Assembly (NCBI RefSeq): GCF_004522155.1
Contig: NZ_SDEA01000001.1
Coordinates: 1 to 64,000, forward strand
Length of the DNA stretch: 64,000 nt
Direction of reading: 5' to 3'
From: Paracoccus luteus
Lineage (GTDB): Bacteria; Pseudomonadota; Alphaproteobacteria; Rhodobacterales; Rhodobacteraceae
The translations under genes and the position numbers were made by a program. Below are positions 53,681 through 63,838 of the stretch, in pieces; position 1 is the stretch's first letter, and every line of letters begins with the position of its first letter. The notes beneath the pieces are model-generated. The model saw nothing but the letters and a program-made list of their open reading frames with translations, did not search any database and was not told where the DNA came from.

Positions 53681-54708
53681 TCCGGCTTGCACTGCCCGGC
53701 GGTCTGTCGGCCGAGATCGACCCCTTTGGCGCGACGCTGGTCGCGCTGCGGGTGCCCGACGCGGCGGGACGCGCCGCGGATGTTCTGGCGGGCGTGCCCG
53801 ATCCGCGGGCGGGGCGCGGTTTCTTCGGGGTCACGGTTGGGCGGTTCGCGAACCGCATCGCGGGCGCGCGGTTCGATCTGGACGGGGTGACGCACCGGCT
53901 GTCCGCGAACGACGGCGCAAACACGCTGCACGGCGGGGCCGAGGGGTTCGACCGGCGCGACTGGACGGTTGCCGCGCATGACGCCCGATCCGTCACGCTG
54001 GAACTGGTCAGCCCCGACGGCGATCAGGGCTTTCCGGGGCGGCTGGCGGCGCGCGTGACCTATGAGCTGCAGGACAACAGCGCGGCGGGCAATAGCAGCG
54101 ACGGGCGGCTGGCGATCACCATGACGGCGACCGCCGACCGCGCGACGCCGGTCAGCCTGACGAACCATGCGTTCTTCAACCTCGGCGGGGTGGACGACCC
54201 GGCGGCGATCCGGGCGGTGGACGACCACCGCCTGACCATCGCCGCCGCCCGCTATCTGCCCGTGGACGACGCCGCGATCCCGCTGGCGGATGCGCCGCAG
54301 CCGGTCGCGGGCACGCCCTTTGACTTTCGCGGGGGCCGCCGGATCGGGGACGGTCTGCGGTCAGGGCATCCGCAGCTGCTGCGCGGGCGGGGCTATGACC
54401 ATTGTTTCGCGCTGGACGGCGCCGGGTTCCGGCAGGCGGCGCGGCTGGACCACCCGGCGTCCGGGCGGGGCATGGCGCTGTGGACCGACGCGCCGGGGCT
54501 GCAGCTTTACACCGGCAATGTGCTGGACGGCACCGTCACGGGCAAGGGCGGCGCGGCTTACCGCATGGGCGACGCCGTGTGTCTGGAACCCGGCGCCTGG
54601 CCCGACAGCCCGAACCGGCCGGATTTTCCCGGCTGCATCCTGCGGCCCGGCGGGGAATACCGGCACCGCATGGCGCTGGAGTTCAGCGCCGTCGCCCCTG
54701 ATCGCTAG
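53677..54708 (+). CDS. galM: Aldose 1-epimerase (mutarotase)
   Basis: A 343-residue galactose-mutarotase-family protein. NDGANTLHGGAEGFDRRDW holds the first active-site His; LTNHAFFNLGG the second; GYDHCFALDG and LQLYTGNVLDG the substrate loops, with the catalytic Glu in CLEPGAWPDSPN. It interconverts alpha and beta anomers of sugars. It is coupled to smoC, yet lies beside the galactose/arabinose route, whose dehydrogenase needs the right anomer. Converges with the lactonase gene, 10 bases apart. Confidence 0.9.
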   Translation: MIRLALPGGLSAEIDPFGATLVALRVPDAAGRAADVLAGVPDPRAGRGFFGVTVGRFANRIAGARFDLDGVTHRLSANDGANTLHGGAEGFDRRDWTVAAHDARSVTLELVSPDGDQGFPGRLAARVTYELQDNSAAGNSSDGRLAITMTATADRATPVSLTNHAFFNLGGVDDPAAIRAVDDHRLTIAAARYLPVDDAAIPLADAPQPVAGTPFDFRGGRRIGDGLRSGHPQLLRGRGYDHCFALDGAGFRQAARLDHPASGRGMALWTDAPGLQLYTGNVLDGTVTGKGGAAYRMGDAVCLEPGAWPDSPNRPDFPGCILRPGGEYRHRMALEFSAVAPDR

Positions 54709-54718
54709 GGCAGGCCCC

Positions 54719-55570
54719 TCAGATCGTCACGCGCGGCGGGGCGACGCCCGCGACGCCCCCCGCGGCGACAAAGGTCTGCCCGGCCAGCGGATCGGCGGCC
54801 AGCGCCTGCGGTCCCAGCCCCTGCCGGGCCGAGGTCACCATCAGATCCGACAGCGCCGGCCCGCCGAAGGCCGGGCAGCTGCATTGCCCCGCAGGGACGG
54901 GCAGGCTGCGGACCAGCCGGCCGTCCGGGGCGTGGCAGGCGACGCGCCCCGCGCCCCATTGCGCGATCCAGATGTTCCCCGCGGCGTCCGTCACCGCGCC
55001 GTCGGGGTTCAGCCCGTCGGCCGACAGGTCCAGGAACACCTCTGCCGTGCCCTGCGGCCAGCCGGTCGCGGCGTCCAGCCCCTGCCGCCAGACGATCCGG
55101 CGGGCGGTGTCGGCGAAATACGCGTGGCGGTCGTGAAAGCAGATGGCGTTCGGGATGGTGATGGCGTCGTGCAGGCGGCGCAGCTCGCCCCGCCACCAGC
55201 GCCAGATCGCGCCCGCGCCGGGCTGCGCCTGCTTGCCCATCGTGGACGCCCAGAACCCGCCCCACGGATCGGCGCGCCCGTCGTTCGACCGCACCGAATG
55301 GTCGTCGGCGGCGATGGCCGCGACCATCTCACGCGCGCCGGTTTCCAGGTTAAACAGCGCAAGGCTCGTTTCCCCCGACAGCATCAGCCGGTCGCGGTCC
55401 ACCCACCCCATCGCCGAGGTCATCTCGGGCATCGCCCAGCGGCGCGTGCCGCCGGGTTCGGCGGCGAACAGGGTCTTGCCGACGATGTCGAACCACATGA
55501 AGACGCCGCGTTCCGGGTGCCAGAACGCGCCCTCGCCCAGCTCGCACGGGGTTGCGTCCAGCACCCGCAT
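54719..55570 (-). CDS. SMP-30/gluconolactonase family sugar lactonase
   Basis: A 283-residue six-bladed propeller enzyme. The metal ligands are visible as Glu in CELGEGAFWHPERG, Asn in SNDGRADPWGGFW and TIPNAICFH, and Asp in NPDGAVTDAAGNIW. It opens aldonolactones (galactono- or arabinono-lactone) made by the sugar 1-dehydrogenase of the same operon. The start overlaps the dgoA stop (ATGA). It is the last gene of the chvE-to-lactonase run. The substrate is inferred from the operon. Confidence 0.87.
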   Translation of the reverse strand: MRVLDATPCELGEGAFWHPERGVFMWFDIVGKTLFAAEPGGTRRWAMPEMTSAMGWVDRDRLMLSGETSLALFNLETGAREMVAAIAADDHSVRSNDGRADPWGGFWASTMGKQAQPGAGAIWRWWRGELRRLHDAITIPNAICFHDRHAYFADTARRIVWRQGLDAATGWPQGTAEVFLDLSADGLNPDGAVTDAAGNIWIAQWGAGRVACHAPDGRLVRSLPVPAGQCSCPAFGGPALSDLMVTSARQGLGPQALAADPLAGQTFVAAGGVAGVAPPRVTI

Positions 55571-56184
55571 CAGCCGTTCCCCGGCACGGCGGCGTCGAAC
55601 GCCGCGACGATGGCGGTGGCGGCGGCGGCCGTCTGCGCGGGCGTCTGTCCGGGGCGATACAGCGCCGTGCCGATGCCGAACCCGCCTGCGCCCGCCGCCC
55701 GCCATTCGGCGAAATTGTCCGCCCCCGCGCCGCCCACGGCATAGACCGGCAGGTCCGGCGGCAGCACCGCCCGCATCGCGGCCATCCCGGCGGGGCCGAT
55801 CAGGCTGGCGGGGAACAGCTTCAGCCCCGTCGCGCCCGCGTGGATGGCGGCGAACGCCTCGGATGGCGTCATCACACCGGGCCAGCTGTCCATCCCCGCC
55901 GCGCGGGTGGCGCGGATCACCGCGGCGTCGGCGTTGGGCGACACGACCAGATGCGCGCCCATTCGCGCCAGCCGCTCCACCTGCGCCGTCGTCAGCACCG
56001 TTCCGGCCCCGATCCGCGCCCGCCCCCCGCAGGCGGCCAGCAGCGCCGCGATGCTGTCCCACGGGTCGGGAGAGTTCAGCGGCACCTCGATCAGGGTGAT
56101 GCCTGCGGCGATCAGCGCCTCGGCGTGGGCCACGGCCTCGGGCGGGGTGATGCCGCGCAGGATGGCGATCAGGGGGCGGGTCAT
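55570..56184 (-). CDS. dgoA: 2-dehydro-3-deoxy-6-phosphogalactonate aldolase
   Basis: A 204-residue KDPG/KDPGal-type class I aldolase. The phosphate/catalytic residues are seen as [12 protein letters not shown] (Arg loop), the Glu in [11 protein letters not shown], the Schiff-base Lys in [12 protein letters not shown], and [11 protein letters not shown] at the end. Cleaves the DgoK product to pyruvate and glyceraldehyde 3-phosphate. IPLNSP rather than VTLRTP in the Glu motif favours the galactonate over the gluconate enzyme. Overlaps dgoK upstream and the lactonase downstream. Confidence 0.9.
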   Translation of the reverse strand: MTRPLIAILRGITPPEAVAHAEALIAAGITLIEVPLNSPDPWDSIAALLAACGGRARIGAGTVLTTAQVERLARMGAHLVVSPNADAAVIRATRAAGMDSWPGVMTPSEAFAAIHAGATGLKLFPASLIGPAGMAAMRAVLPPDLPVYAVGGAGADNFAEWRAAGAGGFGIGTALYRPGQTPAQTAAAATAIVAAFDAAVPGNG

Positions 56185-57107
56185 GGATTTCCTTTCGTCA
56201 GCGCGCAGGCCTGCGCCAGCCCTGCCAGCGCCGCAGCGTCCGCAGGCAGGGTGCGCGGCGTCACGCCCAGGGGCGCAAGCGCGCGGGCATAAAGCGCGGC
56301 AAGCGAGCCCGCGCCGACCAGCAGCACGTCGCGGCCCAGCCACCACGGCCGGGCGGCGGCCAGTTCCGCCCCGATCAGCAGCCCCGACAGGCGGGCACGG
56401 GCGGCGGCGGGGGACAGGCCCGCCAGCAGCCCCTCGGCCCGCAGGGTGAACAGGCGGGCGGCCAGCGCCTCGGGGCGGGCCATCGCCTCGGCCACGGCGG
56501 CGTCAAAGGCGGCGTCGTCCCAGCCCTCGGCCGCCAGCCCGTGGCGCAGGACCGAGCGGGTGGCCAGCAGGTCGAACAGCTCGCCCGTCATGAAGCTGCG
56601 AAAGCTGACGACCTCGCCCGCCGACACCTCGGCCCATTTGCTGTGGGTGCCGGGCAGGCAGACCACGCCGTCGAACCCCGGATGGCCCGCCAGCGCGCCC
56701 GCGATCTGGGTTTCCTCGCCGCGCATCACGTCGGCCGAGGGGCGTGTCTGCGACAGCCCCGGCACGATCGACACCGCCAGCCGCGGGTCGGCGGTGGGGG
56801 CGGCGGTCAGCGGCAGACCAAGCGGCGGGCAGGGGACGGGGCGATACGCCGCCTCGGCCCAGCCTTGGCGCGCGCCCGCCATGCCGCAGACCAGCACCGG
56901 GGTCACGCGGTCCGGGGCCAGCCAGCCCCCGATCAGGTCCAGCAGCGCGGGTTCATACCCGTCGCGGTCCAGCCGGCCCATGCCGCGGCCGCTTTCCGCC
57001 TGCGCCAGCACCGCGCCCGCGTCCGAGATCGCCCAGACGCGCAGGTTGCTGGTGCCCCAGTCGGCGGCGATCCAGTCGGCGGCGATACCTTCGAGCGGGG
57101 GGGTCAT
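56181..57107 (-). CDS. dgoK: 2-dehydro-3-deoxygalactonokinase
   Basis: A 308-residue DgoK-family kinase. [16 protein letters not shown] is the ATP-phosphate loop; [28 protein letters not shown] and [13 protein letters not shown] are characteristic, and [17 protein letters not shown] closes the nucleotide site. It phosphorylates 2-keto-3-deoxy-galactonate at O6. I chose the ATG at 57105-57107, overlapping the dehydrogenase stop as ATGA; one three codons earlier is possible. The position between dehydrogenase and aldolase matches the De Ley-Doudoroff galactose route. Confidence 0.91.
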   Translation of the reverse strand: MTPPLEGIAADWIAADWGTSNLRVWAISDAGAVLAQAESGRGMGRLDRDGYEPALLDLIGGWLAPDRVTPVLVCGMAGARQGWAEAAYRPVPCPPLGLPLTAAPTADPRLAVSIVPGLSQTRPSADVMRGEETQIAGALAGHPGFDGVVCLPGTHSKWAEVSAGEVVSFRSFMTGELFDLLATRSVLRHGLAAEGWDDAAFDAAVAEAMARPEALAARLFTLRAEGLLAGLSPAAARARLSGLLIGAELAAARPWWLGRDVLLVGAGSLAALYARALAPLGVTPRTLPADAAALAGLAQACALTKGNP

Positions 57108-58060
57108 GCCCGCCACTCGAACGGCTCGACGACGGACCAGCGCGCCAGCAGGAAGGCGTCGGCGACCAGCTGAAAGGGCGCGGCGTCCACGTCGCGTTCG
57201 CGCCGCGCGATCAGCCCGGCAAAGCGTTCATAGATGCGCCGGTATTCGCCCGGCAGCGCGCCCGCGGCGGCGATGTCCAGCCCCTCCGCCGCGACCGCCG
57301 CGCCGCCGCGCGACAGCGTCAGGTCGCCCCGGTCGGTGCGGATGGTCATGTCCCAGCGGGGGGTGCCCTGTTCGCGGAAATCCATGTCCATCGTGACCGG
57401 CGCGCCCTCCTCGGTCGCCAGCGTGACGCGGGCGGCGATGGGGGCGGCGCGGTTGGCGGGGACCATGTGTTCGGCGGCGGTCACGCGCAGGGCAGAGGGC
57501 AGGATACGGGTCAGCACCGACAGCGCGTTGATGCCCGGATCGTGGACGCCGGTGCCGCCGGGCTGGAAGATCCAGTCTTGGCCGGGGTGGAACTGGCGCA
57601 CATCCTCGCGCCAGACGACCTCGACCCCGGTCACGCGGCGGCCCGCCAACCAGTCGCGCGCGGGGTCCACGCCCGGCGCGAACTGCGAATGCCAGGCGGT
57701 GAACAGCACGCGGCCGTGGTCGGCGGCGATGCGGTCCAGCGCGTGCATCTCGGCCACGGTGACGCCGGGCGGCTTTTCCAGCAGGACGTCGCGGCCCGCC
57801 AGCAGGGCGGCGCGGGCCAGCTCGAACCGGACCTGAGGCGGGGTGCACAGCGCGACGGCGGCGATGTCGGGGCGCGTGTCCAGCATCGTGGCCAGATCGG
57901 CAAAGTTCCGCACCCCCGCCATCCCGCCCGCAGGATCGACGGTCGCGGCCAGCGTGAACGCGGGCGAGGCGTTGATTTCCGGCACATGCTGGTCGCGGGC
58001 GATCTTGCCCAGACCGACGACGGCCAGCGGGATGGCGGCCGGGCTGTCAGTGGCTGTCAC
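57104..58060 (-). CDS. D-galactose / L-arabinose 1-dehydrogenase (Gfo/Idh/MocA family)
   Basis: A 318-residue Gfo/Idh/MocA oxidoreductase. LAVVGLGKIARDQHVPEI is the Rossmann start, LLEKPPGVTVAEM contains the EKP catalytic lysine, and DWIFQPGGTGVHDPGINALS is highly typical of galactose 1-dehydrogenases with the substrate Asp/His. It oxidises the sugar to the 1,5- or 1,4-lactone with NAD(P). The start is GTG at 58058-58060; earlier starts fall deeper inside the dehydratase. It overlaps the dehydratase by 14 bases. Related enzymes accept both D-galactose and L-arabinose, as ChvE does. Confidence 0.87.
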   Translation of the reverse strand: MTATDSPAAIPLAVVGLGKIARDQHVPEINASPAFTLAATVDPAGGMAGVRNFADLATMLDTRPDIAAVALCTPPQVRFELARAALLAGRDVLLEKPPGVTVAEMHALDRIAADHGRVLFTAWHSQFAPGVDPARDWLAGRRVTGVEVVWREDVRQFHPGQDWIFQPGGTGVHDPGINALSVLTRILPSALRVTAAEHMVPANRAAPIAARVTLATEEGAPVTMDMDFREQGTPRWDMTIRTDRGDLTLSRGGAAVAAEGLDIAAAGALPGEYRRIYERFAGLIARRERDVDAAPFQLVADAFLLARWSVVEPFEWRA

Positions 58061-59789
58061 GGCCGACCCCCGCGCCCCTGCAACCGCGCAGGAAATCGAA
58101 ATCCGCGCCGGTGTCGGCGCCCTGCACATGGCTGTGGAAGATCTGCGCGTATCCGCCCTGTGGCGGCGTCACGGCGGGCGTCCAGTCGGCCAGCCGGCGC
58201 GCCAGTTCAGCGTCGGGGATGTCCAGATGCAGGCGCCGCGCGGGCACGTCCAGCTCGATCATGTCGCCGGTCTGCACCACGGCCAGCGGGCCGCCGACCG
58301 CCGATTCCGGCGCGGTGTGCAGGACGACCGTGCCATAGGCGGTGCCCGACATCCGCGCGTCGGAGATCCGCACCATGTCGGTGATGCCCTTCCGCAAAAC
58401 CTTGGGCGGCAGGCCCATGTTGCCGACCTCGGCCATGCCGGGATAGCCCTTGGGCCCGCAGTTCTTCATCACCATCACGCAGGTCTCGTCGATGTCCAGC
58501 GCCTCGTCGTTGATGCGCGCCTTGTAGTCGTCGATATCCTCGAAGACGACCGCGCGGCCGCGATGGACCAGCAGATGCGCCGACGCGGCGGACGGCTTCA
58601 GCACCGCCCCGTCGGGGGCAAGGTTGCCGCGCAGCACCGCGATGCCGCCGTGTTCGGTCAGGGGCCGGTCGGCAGGCAGGATCACGTCCTCGTTCCAGTT
58701 CACCACGTCCGCCACCTGCTGCCACGCGGTCTGGCCGCTGACGGTCAGCGCGTCGTTGTGCAACAGCCCGGCCTCCCCCAGCCGCTTGATGACGACGGGT
58801 AGGCCGCCGGCATAGAAGAATTCTTCCATCAGGTATTTGCCCGACGGCATCAGGTTGACGATGGTCGGCACGTCGCGCCCCAGCCGGTCCCAGTCGTCAA
58901 GGGTCAGGTCGATGCCCACGCGCCCGGCCAGCGCCAGCAGGTGGATGACGGCGTTGGTGGACCCGCCGATGGCGCCGTTGACGCGGATCGCGTTTTCGAA
59001 CGCCTCGCGGGTCAGGATGTCGCTGGGCTTCAGGTCGTCCTTGACCATCTGCACGATCCGCCGCCCGGTCAGCTGCGCCATCATCCGGCGGCGACTGTCC
59101 ACCGCCGGGATCGCGGCGTTGCCCGACAGCGCCATCCCCAGCGCCTCGGCCATGCTGGCCATCGTGCTGGCGGTGCCCATCGTGTTGCACGACCCCGCGC
59201 TGCGGCTCATCGCGGCCTCGGCCTCGAGGAAGTCGGACTGGTTCATCTCGCCGGCCTTCACCGCCTCGGAGAATTTCCACAGATGGGTGCCGGACCCGAC
59301 CCGCTCGCCCCGGAACCAGCCGTTCAGCATCGGCCCGCCGGTGACGACGATGGACGGCAGGTCGGTGGACGCCGCCGCCATCAGCAAGGACGGCGTGGTC
59401 TTGTCGCAGCCGACCATCAGCACGCAGCCGTCGATGGGCTGGCCGCGCATCTGTTCCTCGACCGCCATCGACGCAAGATTGCGGAACATCATCGCGGTCG
59501 GGCGAAAGCTGGATTCGGCGGTGGAAAACACCGGCACCTCGACCGGAAAGCCGCCGGCCTCATAGATGCCGTGTTTGACCCGCTGCGCGAGGTCGTTCAG
59601 ATGCGCGTTGCAGGGGGTCAGTTCCGACCAGGTATTCATGATCCCGATCACCGGGCGGCCGTCGAACAGATCGGCGGGCAGGCCCTGATTCTTCATCCAG
59701 GACCGGTGATAGATGTGGTCGCGCGAGGTGCCGCCGAACCATTCCTGCGACCGCAGCTTCCGCGGCCAGGGCTTGGGGGTGAATGTCAT
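58047..59789 (-). CDS. Aldonate dehydratase, IlvD/Edd family (L-arabonate / D-galactonate type)
   Basis: A 580-residue IlvD/Edd dehydratase. Start MTFTPKPWPRKLRSQEWFGG; Fe-S cysteines in ELTPCNAHLND, MVGCDKTTP and [10 protein letters not shown]; the catalytic region ARMSGTAYGTVVLH near the end. The arrangement is that of L-arabonate dehydratases, which also take D-galactonate and D-fuconate. In this operon it joins the sugar dehydrogenase and DgoK, so it probably serves both C5 and C6 substrates. The C-terminal 20 residues (after SHVQGADTG) overlap the next gene. It follows gguB across a hairpin. Confidence 0.86.
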   Translation of the reverse strand: MTFTPKPWPRKLRSQEWFGGTSRDHIYHRSWMKNQGLPADLFDGRPVIGIMNTWSELTPCNAHLNDLAQRVKHGIYEAGGFPVEVPVFSTAESSFRPTAMMFRNLASMAVEEQMRGQPIDGCVLMVGCDKTTPSLLMAAASTDLPSIVVTGGPMLNGWFRGERVGSGTHLWKFSEAVKAGEMNQSDFLEAEAAMSRSAGSCNTMGTASTMASMAEALGMALSGNAAIPAVDSRRRMMAQLTGRRIVQMVKDDLKPSDILTREAFENAIRVNGAIGGSTNAVIHLLALAGRVGIDLTLDDWDRLGRDVPTIVNLMPSGKYLMEEFFYAGGLPVVIKRLGEAGLLHNDALTVSGQTAWQQVADVVNWNEDVILPADRPLTEHGGIAVLRGNLAPDGAVLKPSAASAHLLVHRGRAVVFEDIDDYKARINDEALDIDETCVMVMKNCGPKGYPGMAEVGNMGLPPKVLRKGITDMVRISDARMSGTAYGTVVLHTAPESAVGGPLAVVQTGDMIELDVPARRLHLDIPDAELARRLADWTPAVTPPQGGYAQIFHSHVQGADTGADFDFLRGCRGAGVGRDSH

Positions 59790-59807
59790 GGAATATCCTT
59801 TCGGGCC

Positions 59808-59838
59808 GCAGGCCGCGGCCTTGGGGGCGGCGGCCTGC
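59808..59838. terminator. Intercistronic hairpin between gguB and the dehydratase gene
   Basis: GCAGGCCGC (59808-59816) and GCGGCCTGC (59830-59838) form a perfect 9-bp stem with a 13-base loop. No T-run follows. It separates the transport genes from the catabolic genes on the minus strand and could set their relative expression. Confidence 0.5.
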
Positions 59839-59849
59839 GCGGGGGGCGT

Positions 59850-61052
59850 TCAGCCCTGCTTGTTGCGGTTGTAGACGTCGAAGATCACGGCGGCCAGCAG
59901 CACCAGCCCCTTGATGACCTGCTGATAGTCGATGCCGATGCCCATGATCGACATGCCGTTGTTCATCACGCCCATGATCAGCGCGCCGACCACCACGCCG
60001 ATGATCCGGCCCGACCCGCCCGACATGGACGCGCCCCCGATGAAGACGGCGGCGATCACGTCCAGTTCAAAACCCACGCCCGCCTTGGGCGTCGCGCTGT
60101 TCAGCCGCGCGGTCACGATCATGCCGGCCAGCGCCGCCAGAACGCCCATGTTGACGAAGGTCAGAAACACCAGCCGGTCGGTCTTGATCCCCGACAGCCG
60201 CGCGGCCTTTTCATTGCCGCCAAGGGCATAGATGCGCCGCCCGGTCGTCGTCTGTTCGGTGAAAAAGCTGTAGAGCACGATCAGCACCGACATCACGATC
60301 AGCACGTTCGGCAGGCCCCGGAACTGCGCCAGCTTCCAGCCGACGAACAGCAGCGCCGCGACCACGATCAGGTTGCGCGCCCAGAACAGCCCCGCCGGTT
60401 CCGGTTCCACCCCGAAGGCCGCGTCCTGCCGCCGGCCGCGCAGGCCCGACCAGACGATCGCCGCCGCCGCCAGCCCCACCATCACCAGCGCCGTCATGTT
60501 GGGCTTGCCCGCGCCGAAGACGTCGGGGATGAATCCGGTGGACAACGACTGGAAGGCCTTGGGGAACGGGCCGATGTTCTGGCCCTGCAGCAGCCACAGC
60601 GTCAGCCCGCGGAACACCAGCATGCCCGCCAGCGTCACGATGAAGGACGGGATGCGCCAGAACGCGATCCAGTATCCCTGCGCGGCCCCGATCAGCCCGC
60701 CCATCACCAGCGTCGCCGGGATCACGGCCCAGAACGGCCAGCCCCATTTCACCGTCAGCACCGCCGACACCGCGCCGGTAAAGGCCGCGACCGAGCCGAC
60801 CGACAGGTCGATATGGCCCGACACGATGACCAGCAGCATCCCCAGCGCCATGATGATGACATAGCTGTTCTGCAGGAACAGGTTGGTGATGTTCTGCGCC
60901 GACAGGAAGTCGACGCCCTGCGTCGCGCGCACCATGATCAGGAAGAACAGCACGATCGCCAGCAGCGCCAGCACCATCCCGTTCTCGCGCAGGTTGCCGC
61001 CCAGATGGGCGCCTATGCCGGGCTTCTTCGCCTCGCTGTCGGCGGTCGTCAT
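59850..61052 (-). CDS. gguB: Multiple sugar ABC transporter permease GguB
   Basis: A 400-residue CUT2 permease with about ten helices. [24 protein letters not shown] is the family signature, followed by [26 protein letters not shown] segments, and [24 protein letters not shown] near the end. It forms the channel for sugars bound by ChvE. The ATG overlaps the gguA stop. Length and the long loop around [17 protein letters not shown] fit GguB/XylH-like proteins. The nearest E. coli function is XylH/AraH. Confidence 0.9.
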   Translation of the reverse strand: MTTADSEAKKPGIGAHLGGNLRENGMVLALLAIVLFFLIMVRATQGVDFLSAQNITNLFLQNSYVIIMALGMLLVIVSGHIDLSVGSVAAFTGAVSAVLTVKWGWPFWAVIPATLVMGGLIGAAQGYWIAFWRIPSFIVTLAGMLVFRGLTLWLLQGQNIGPFPKAFQSLSTGFIPDVFGAGKPNMTALVMVGLAAAAIVWSGLRGRRQDAAFGVEPEPAGLFWARNLIVVAALLFVGWKLAQFRGLPNVLIVMSVLIVLYSFFTEQTTTGRRIYALGGNEKAARLSGIKTDRLVFLTFVNMGVLAALAGMIVTARLNSATPKAGVGFELDVIAAVFIGGASMSGGSGRIIGVVVGALIMGVMNNGMSIMGIGIDYQQVIKGLVLLAAVIFDVYNRNKQG

Positions 61053-62575
61053 GCAGCTTTCCCTTCGCTTTGCAGGATCAGGGCCATGATCCGTTCCTGG
61101 CTGGCGTCAGCGCGGGTCAGCTCGCCCACGAAGCGGCCCTCGTTCATGACGTGGATGCGGTCGCACATGCCCAGCAGTTCCGGCATCTCGGACGAGATCA
61201 TCACCACGCCGCGCCCCTGCGCGACCAGTTCGTTCATCAGCGCATAGATCTCGAACTTGGCGCCAACGTCGATGCCGCGGGTCGGTTCGTCCAGGATCAG
61301 CACCTGCGGATCGGTGAACAGCCACTTGGCCAGCACGACCTTTTGCTGGTTGCCGCCCGACAGGTTCACCACGCGCTGGTTCACGCCGGGCGTGCGGATG
61401 CGCAGGTCGCGGCGGTATCGTTCGGCGACGCCCTGTTCGCGTCCGGGCGACAGCACCCCGTTCAGCGCGACGCCCGCCAGGTTCGCCAGGCTGATGTTGC
61501 GCTGGATCGGTTCTTCCAGGATCAGGCCCAGCGCCTTGCGGTCCTCGGTCACATAGGCAAGGCCCGCGTCGATGGCGCGCCCGACGGTGGACAGGTCGGC
61601 GGGCTTGCCGCCCAGTTCGGCGGTGCCCGTGATGTCGCGGCCATAGCTGCGGCCGAACAGGCTCATCGCCAGTTCGGTGCGGCCCGATCCCATCAGGCCC
61701 GCGATGCCCACGATCTCGCCCCGGCGGACCTGGAACGACACGCGGTCGATGACCTTGCGCGGCTGGTCGGGGTGCCAGACGGTCCAGTCCTGCACGCGCA
61801 TCAGCACCTCGCCGATGTCGGGCACGCGGTCGGGATAGCGGTGCGCCATGTCGCGGCCGACCATGTCGCGGATGATGCGTTCCTCGGTGATCTCGGCGCG
61901 GTCGAGCGTGGACACGGTCGACCCGTCGCGGATCACGGTCACGCGGTCGGCGACGCGCCGGATCTCGTTCAGCTTGTGGCTGATGATGATCTGCGTCACG
62001 CCCTGCGCCTTCAGCTCAAGCATCAGGTCCAAAAGCTTGGCGCTGTCGTTTTCCTGCAGGGCGGCGGTCGGTTCGTCCAGGATCAGCAGGCGCACGTCCT
62101 TGGCCAGCGCCTTGGCGATCTCGATCAGCTGCTGCTTGCCGACGCCCAGCTTTTCGACCGGGGTCGTCGGCGCCTCGGACAGGCCGACCTTGGCCAGCAG
62201 TTCGCGCGTGCGCGCCCAGGTGCGTTTCCAGTCGATGACGCCGCGGTGGGCGACCTCGTTGCCCAGGAACATGTTCTCGGCCACCGACAGCTGCGGCACC
62301 AGCGCCAGTTCCTGGTGGATGATGATGATGCCCTGCCGCTCGCTGTCGCGGATGTCGCGAAAGGCGGTGGCGTGGCCTTCGTAAAGGATGTCGCCGTCAT
62401 AGCTGCCGTGCGGATAGACGCCCGACAGCACCTTCATCAGGGTCGATTTGCCGGCGCCGTTCTCGCCGCAGATGGCGTGGATCTCGCCCGGCTCGACGGT
62501 CAGGTTCACCTGGTCCAGCGCGCGCACGCCGGGAAAGCTTTTCCCGATGCCCCGCATCTCGAGTATCGCTGTCAT
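61049..62575 (-). CDS. gguA: Multiple sugar ABC transporter ATP-binding protein GguA
   Basis: A 508-residue double ATPase of the CUT2 class. The first cassette has GENGAGKST near residue 39, [15 protein letters not shown] and [12 protein letters not shown]; the second has [24 protein letters not shown] and [14 protein letters not shown]. The second Walker A is degenerate, as is usual in this class. It drives uptake of galactose, glucose, arabinose or xylose with GguB and ChvE. ATG at 62573-62575 ([16 protein letters not shown]); longer frames upstream cross a hairpin. Confidence 0.92.
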   Translation of the reverse strand: MTAILEMRGIGKSFPGVRALDQVNLTVEPGEIHAICGENGAGKSTLMKVLSGVYPHGSYDGDILYEGHATAFRDIRDSERQGIIIIHQELALVPQLSVAENMFLGNEVAHRGVIDWKRTWARTRELLAKVGLSEAPTTPVEKLGVGKQQLIEIAKALAKDVRLLILDEPTAALQENDSAKLLDLMLELKAQGVTQIIISHKLNEIRRVADRVTVIRDGSTVSTLDRAEITEERIIRDMVGRDMAHRYPDRVPDIGEVLMRVQDWTVWHPDQPRKVIDRVSFQVRRGEIVGIAGLMGSGRTELAMSLFGRSYGRDITGTAELGGKPADLSTVGRAIDAGLAYVTEDRKALGLILEEPIQRNISLANLAGVALNGVLSPGREQGVAERYRRDLRIRTPGVNQRVVNLSGGNQQKVVLAKWLFTDPQVLILDEPTRGIDVGAKFEIYALMNELVAQGRGVVMISSEMPELLGMCDRIHVMNEGRFVGELTRADASQERIMALILQSEGKAA

Positions 62576-62594
62576 GGGTGTTCCCCCGCGAATG

Positions 62595-62625
62595 ACGGCC
62601 TGCCGCGGCGGGCGCGGCAGGCCGT
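62595..62625. terminator. Strong intercistronic hairpin between chvE and gguA
   Basis: ACGGCCTGCCGCG (62595-62607) and CGCGGCAGGCCGT (62613-62625) form a perfect 13-bp stem with a 5-base loop, six bases after the chvE stop. There is no T-run. As with the other binding-protein genes in this window, it probably protects the chvE message or attenuates read-through. Confidence 0.7.
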
Positions 62626-62630
62626 GCGCA

Positions 62631-63695
62631 TCACTTGATCTGGTCTGCGGTGTAATAGCCGCTGTCCACCAGCACCTGCTGATAGTTGTCGGCAAAGACC
62701 GGCACCGGTTCCAGCAGATAGGACGGCACGACCTTGACGCCGTTGTCATAGGTCGTGGTGTCGTTGATCTGCGGTTCCGACCCCTGCAGCACGGCGTCGA
62801 CCATGCCCACGGTGACCTTGGCCAGTTCGCGGGTGTCCTTGAAGATCGTCGAATACTGCTCGCCCGCGGCCATCGACTTGACGGTCGGGATCTCGGCGTC
62901 CTGCCCGGTCACGATGGGCATCTTGAGATCGCCCGAGCCATAGCCCACGCCCTTGACCGACGACAGGATGCCGATGGACAGGCCGTCATAGGGCGACAGC
63001 ACCCCGTGCAACTGCTTGTCGCCGTAGTTGGCGGACAGGATGTTGTCCATCCGCGACTGGGCGGTCGCCGGATCCCAGCGCAGGGTGCCCACCTTGTCCA
63101 TGCCGCTCTGGCCGGACGGGATGGCGATCTCGCCCGCGTCGATCATCGGCTGCAGGACCGACATCGCGCCGTCGTAGAAGAAAAAGGCGTTGTTGTCGTC
63201 GGGGCTGCCGCCGAACAGTTCGACGTTCCACGGCTTCTGGTCGGGGAAGCGTTCCTTCAGGCCCTTGACCAGCGATTCCGCCTGCTGGACGCCGACCTTG
63301 AAGTTGTCGAACGTCGCGTAATAGCTGACCGCGTCGCTGTCGCGGATCAGCCGGTCATAGGCGATCACCTTGATGTCGGCGGCCTTGGCGTTTTCCAGCG
63401 CGTTGGTCAGCGTGGTGCCGTCGATGGACGCGATCACCAGCGCCTTGGCGCCCTTGGTGATCATGTTCTCGACCTGGGACAGCTGGGTCGGGATGTCGTC
63501 TTCCGCATATTGCAGGTCGGTGGTGTAACCGGCCGCCTGCAGTTCCTTGACCATGTTGTTGCCGTCGTCGATCCAGCGCGCCGACGATTTCGTCGGCATC
63601 GCGATCCCGACCAGCCCCTTGTCCTGCGCCATCGCCTGCGAGGCCAGCAGCGCCAGACCCATCGCGGCGGTGGCCGCGAGCTTTCTCAATACCAT
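62631..63695 (-). CDS. chvE: Multiple sugar-binding periplasmic protein ChvE
   Basis: A 354-residue CUT2 binding protein with a signal peptide ([23 protein letters not shown]). The mature part starts [20 protein letters not shown] and shows [41 protein letters not shown] and [13 protein letters not shown], matching ChvE-type galactose/arabinose/glucose-binding proteins. In Agrobacterium, ChvE also signals to VirA; nothing suggests that here. ATG at 63693-63695. First gene of the operon, divergent from a gbpR-like regulator. Confidence 0.92.
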   Translation of the reverse strand: MVLRKLAATAAMGLALLASQAMAQDKGLVGIAMPTKSSARWIDDGNNMVKELQAAGYTTDLQYAEDDIPTQLSQVENMITKGAKALVIASIDGTTLTNALENAKAADIKVIAYDRLIRDSDAVSYYATFDNFKVGVQQAESLVKGLKERFPDQKPWNVELFGGSPDDNNAFFFYDGAMSVLQPMIDAGEIAIPSGQSGMDKVGTLRWDPATAQSRMDNILSANYGDKQLHGVLSPYDGLSIGILSSVKGVGYGSGDLKMPIVTGQDAEIPTVKSMAAGEQYSTIFKDTRELAKVTVGMVDAVLQGSEPQINDTTTYDNGVKVVPSYLLEPVPVFADNYQQVLVDSGYYTADQIK

Positions 63696-63813
63696 GTCGT
63701 TCCTCCCGTTACGGGGCCGTTGGACCGGCCCGGCCGCCCCGCAAGGCGGGCGCGCACGCGCCACGGTAAAGCGCCGTTGCCGCGCGGAGCAAATCGAAAT
63801 AAAGGCGTCCGAC

Positions 63814-63829
63814 ATAGCAATCATGGTAT
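63814..63829. promoter_or_regulatory. LysR-type box in the chvE-gbpR divergent promoter
   Basis: ATA-N10-TAT, the T-N11-A arrangement favoured by LysR regulators, lies 10 bases before the regulator ATG and about 120 bases before chvE. That is the usual autoregulatory position. The motif is short, so the call is weak. Confidence 0.35.
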
Positions 63830-63838
63830 GGCGCGACG

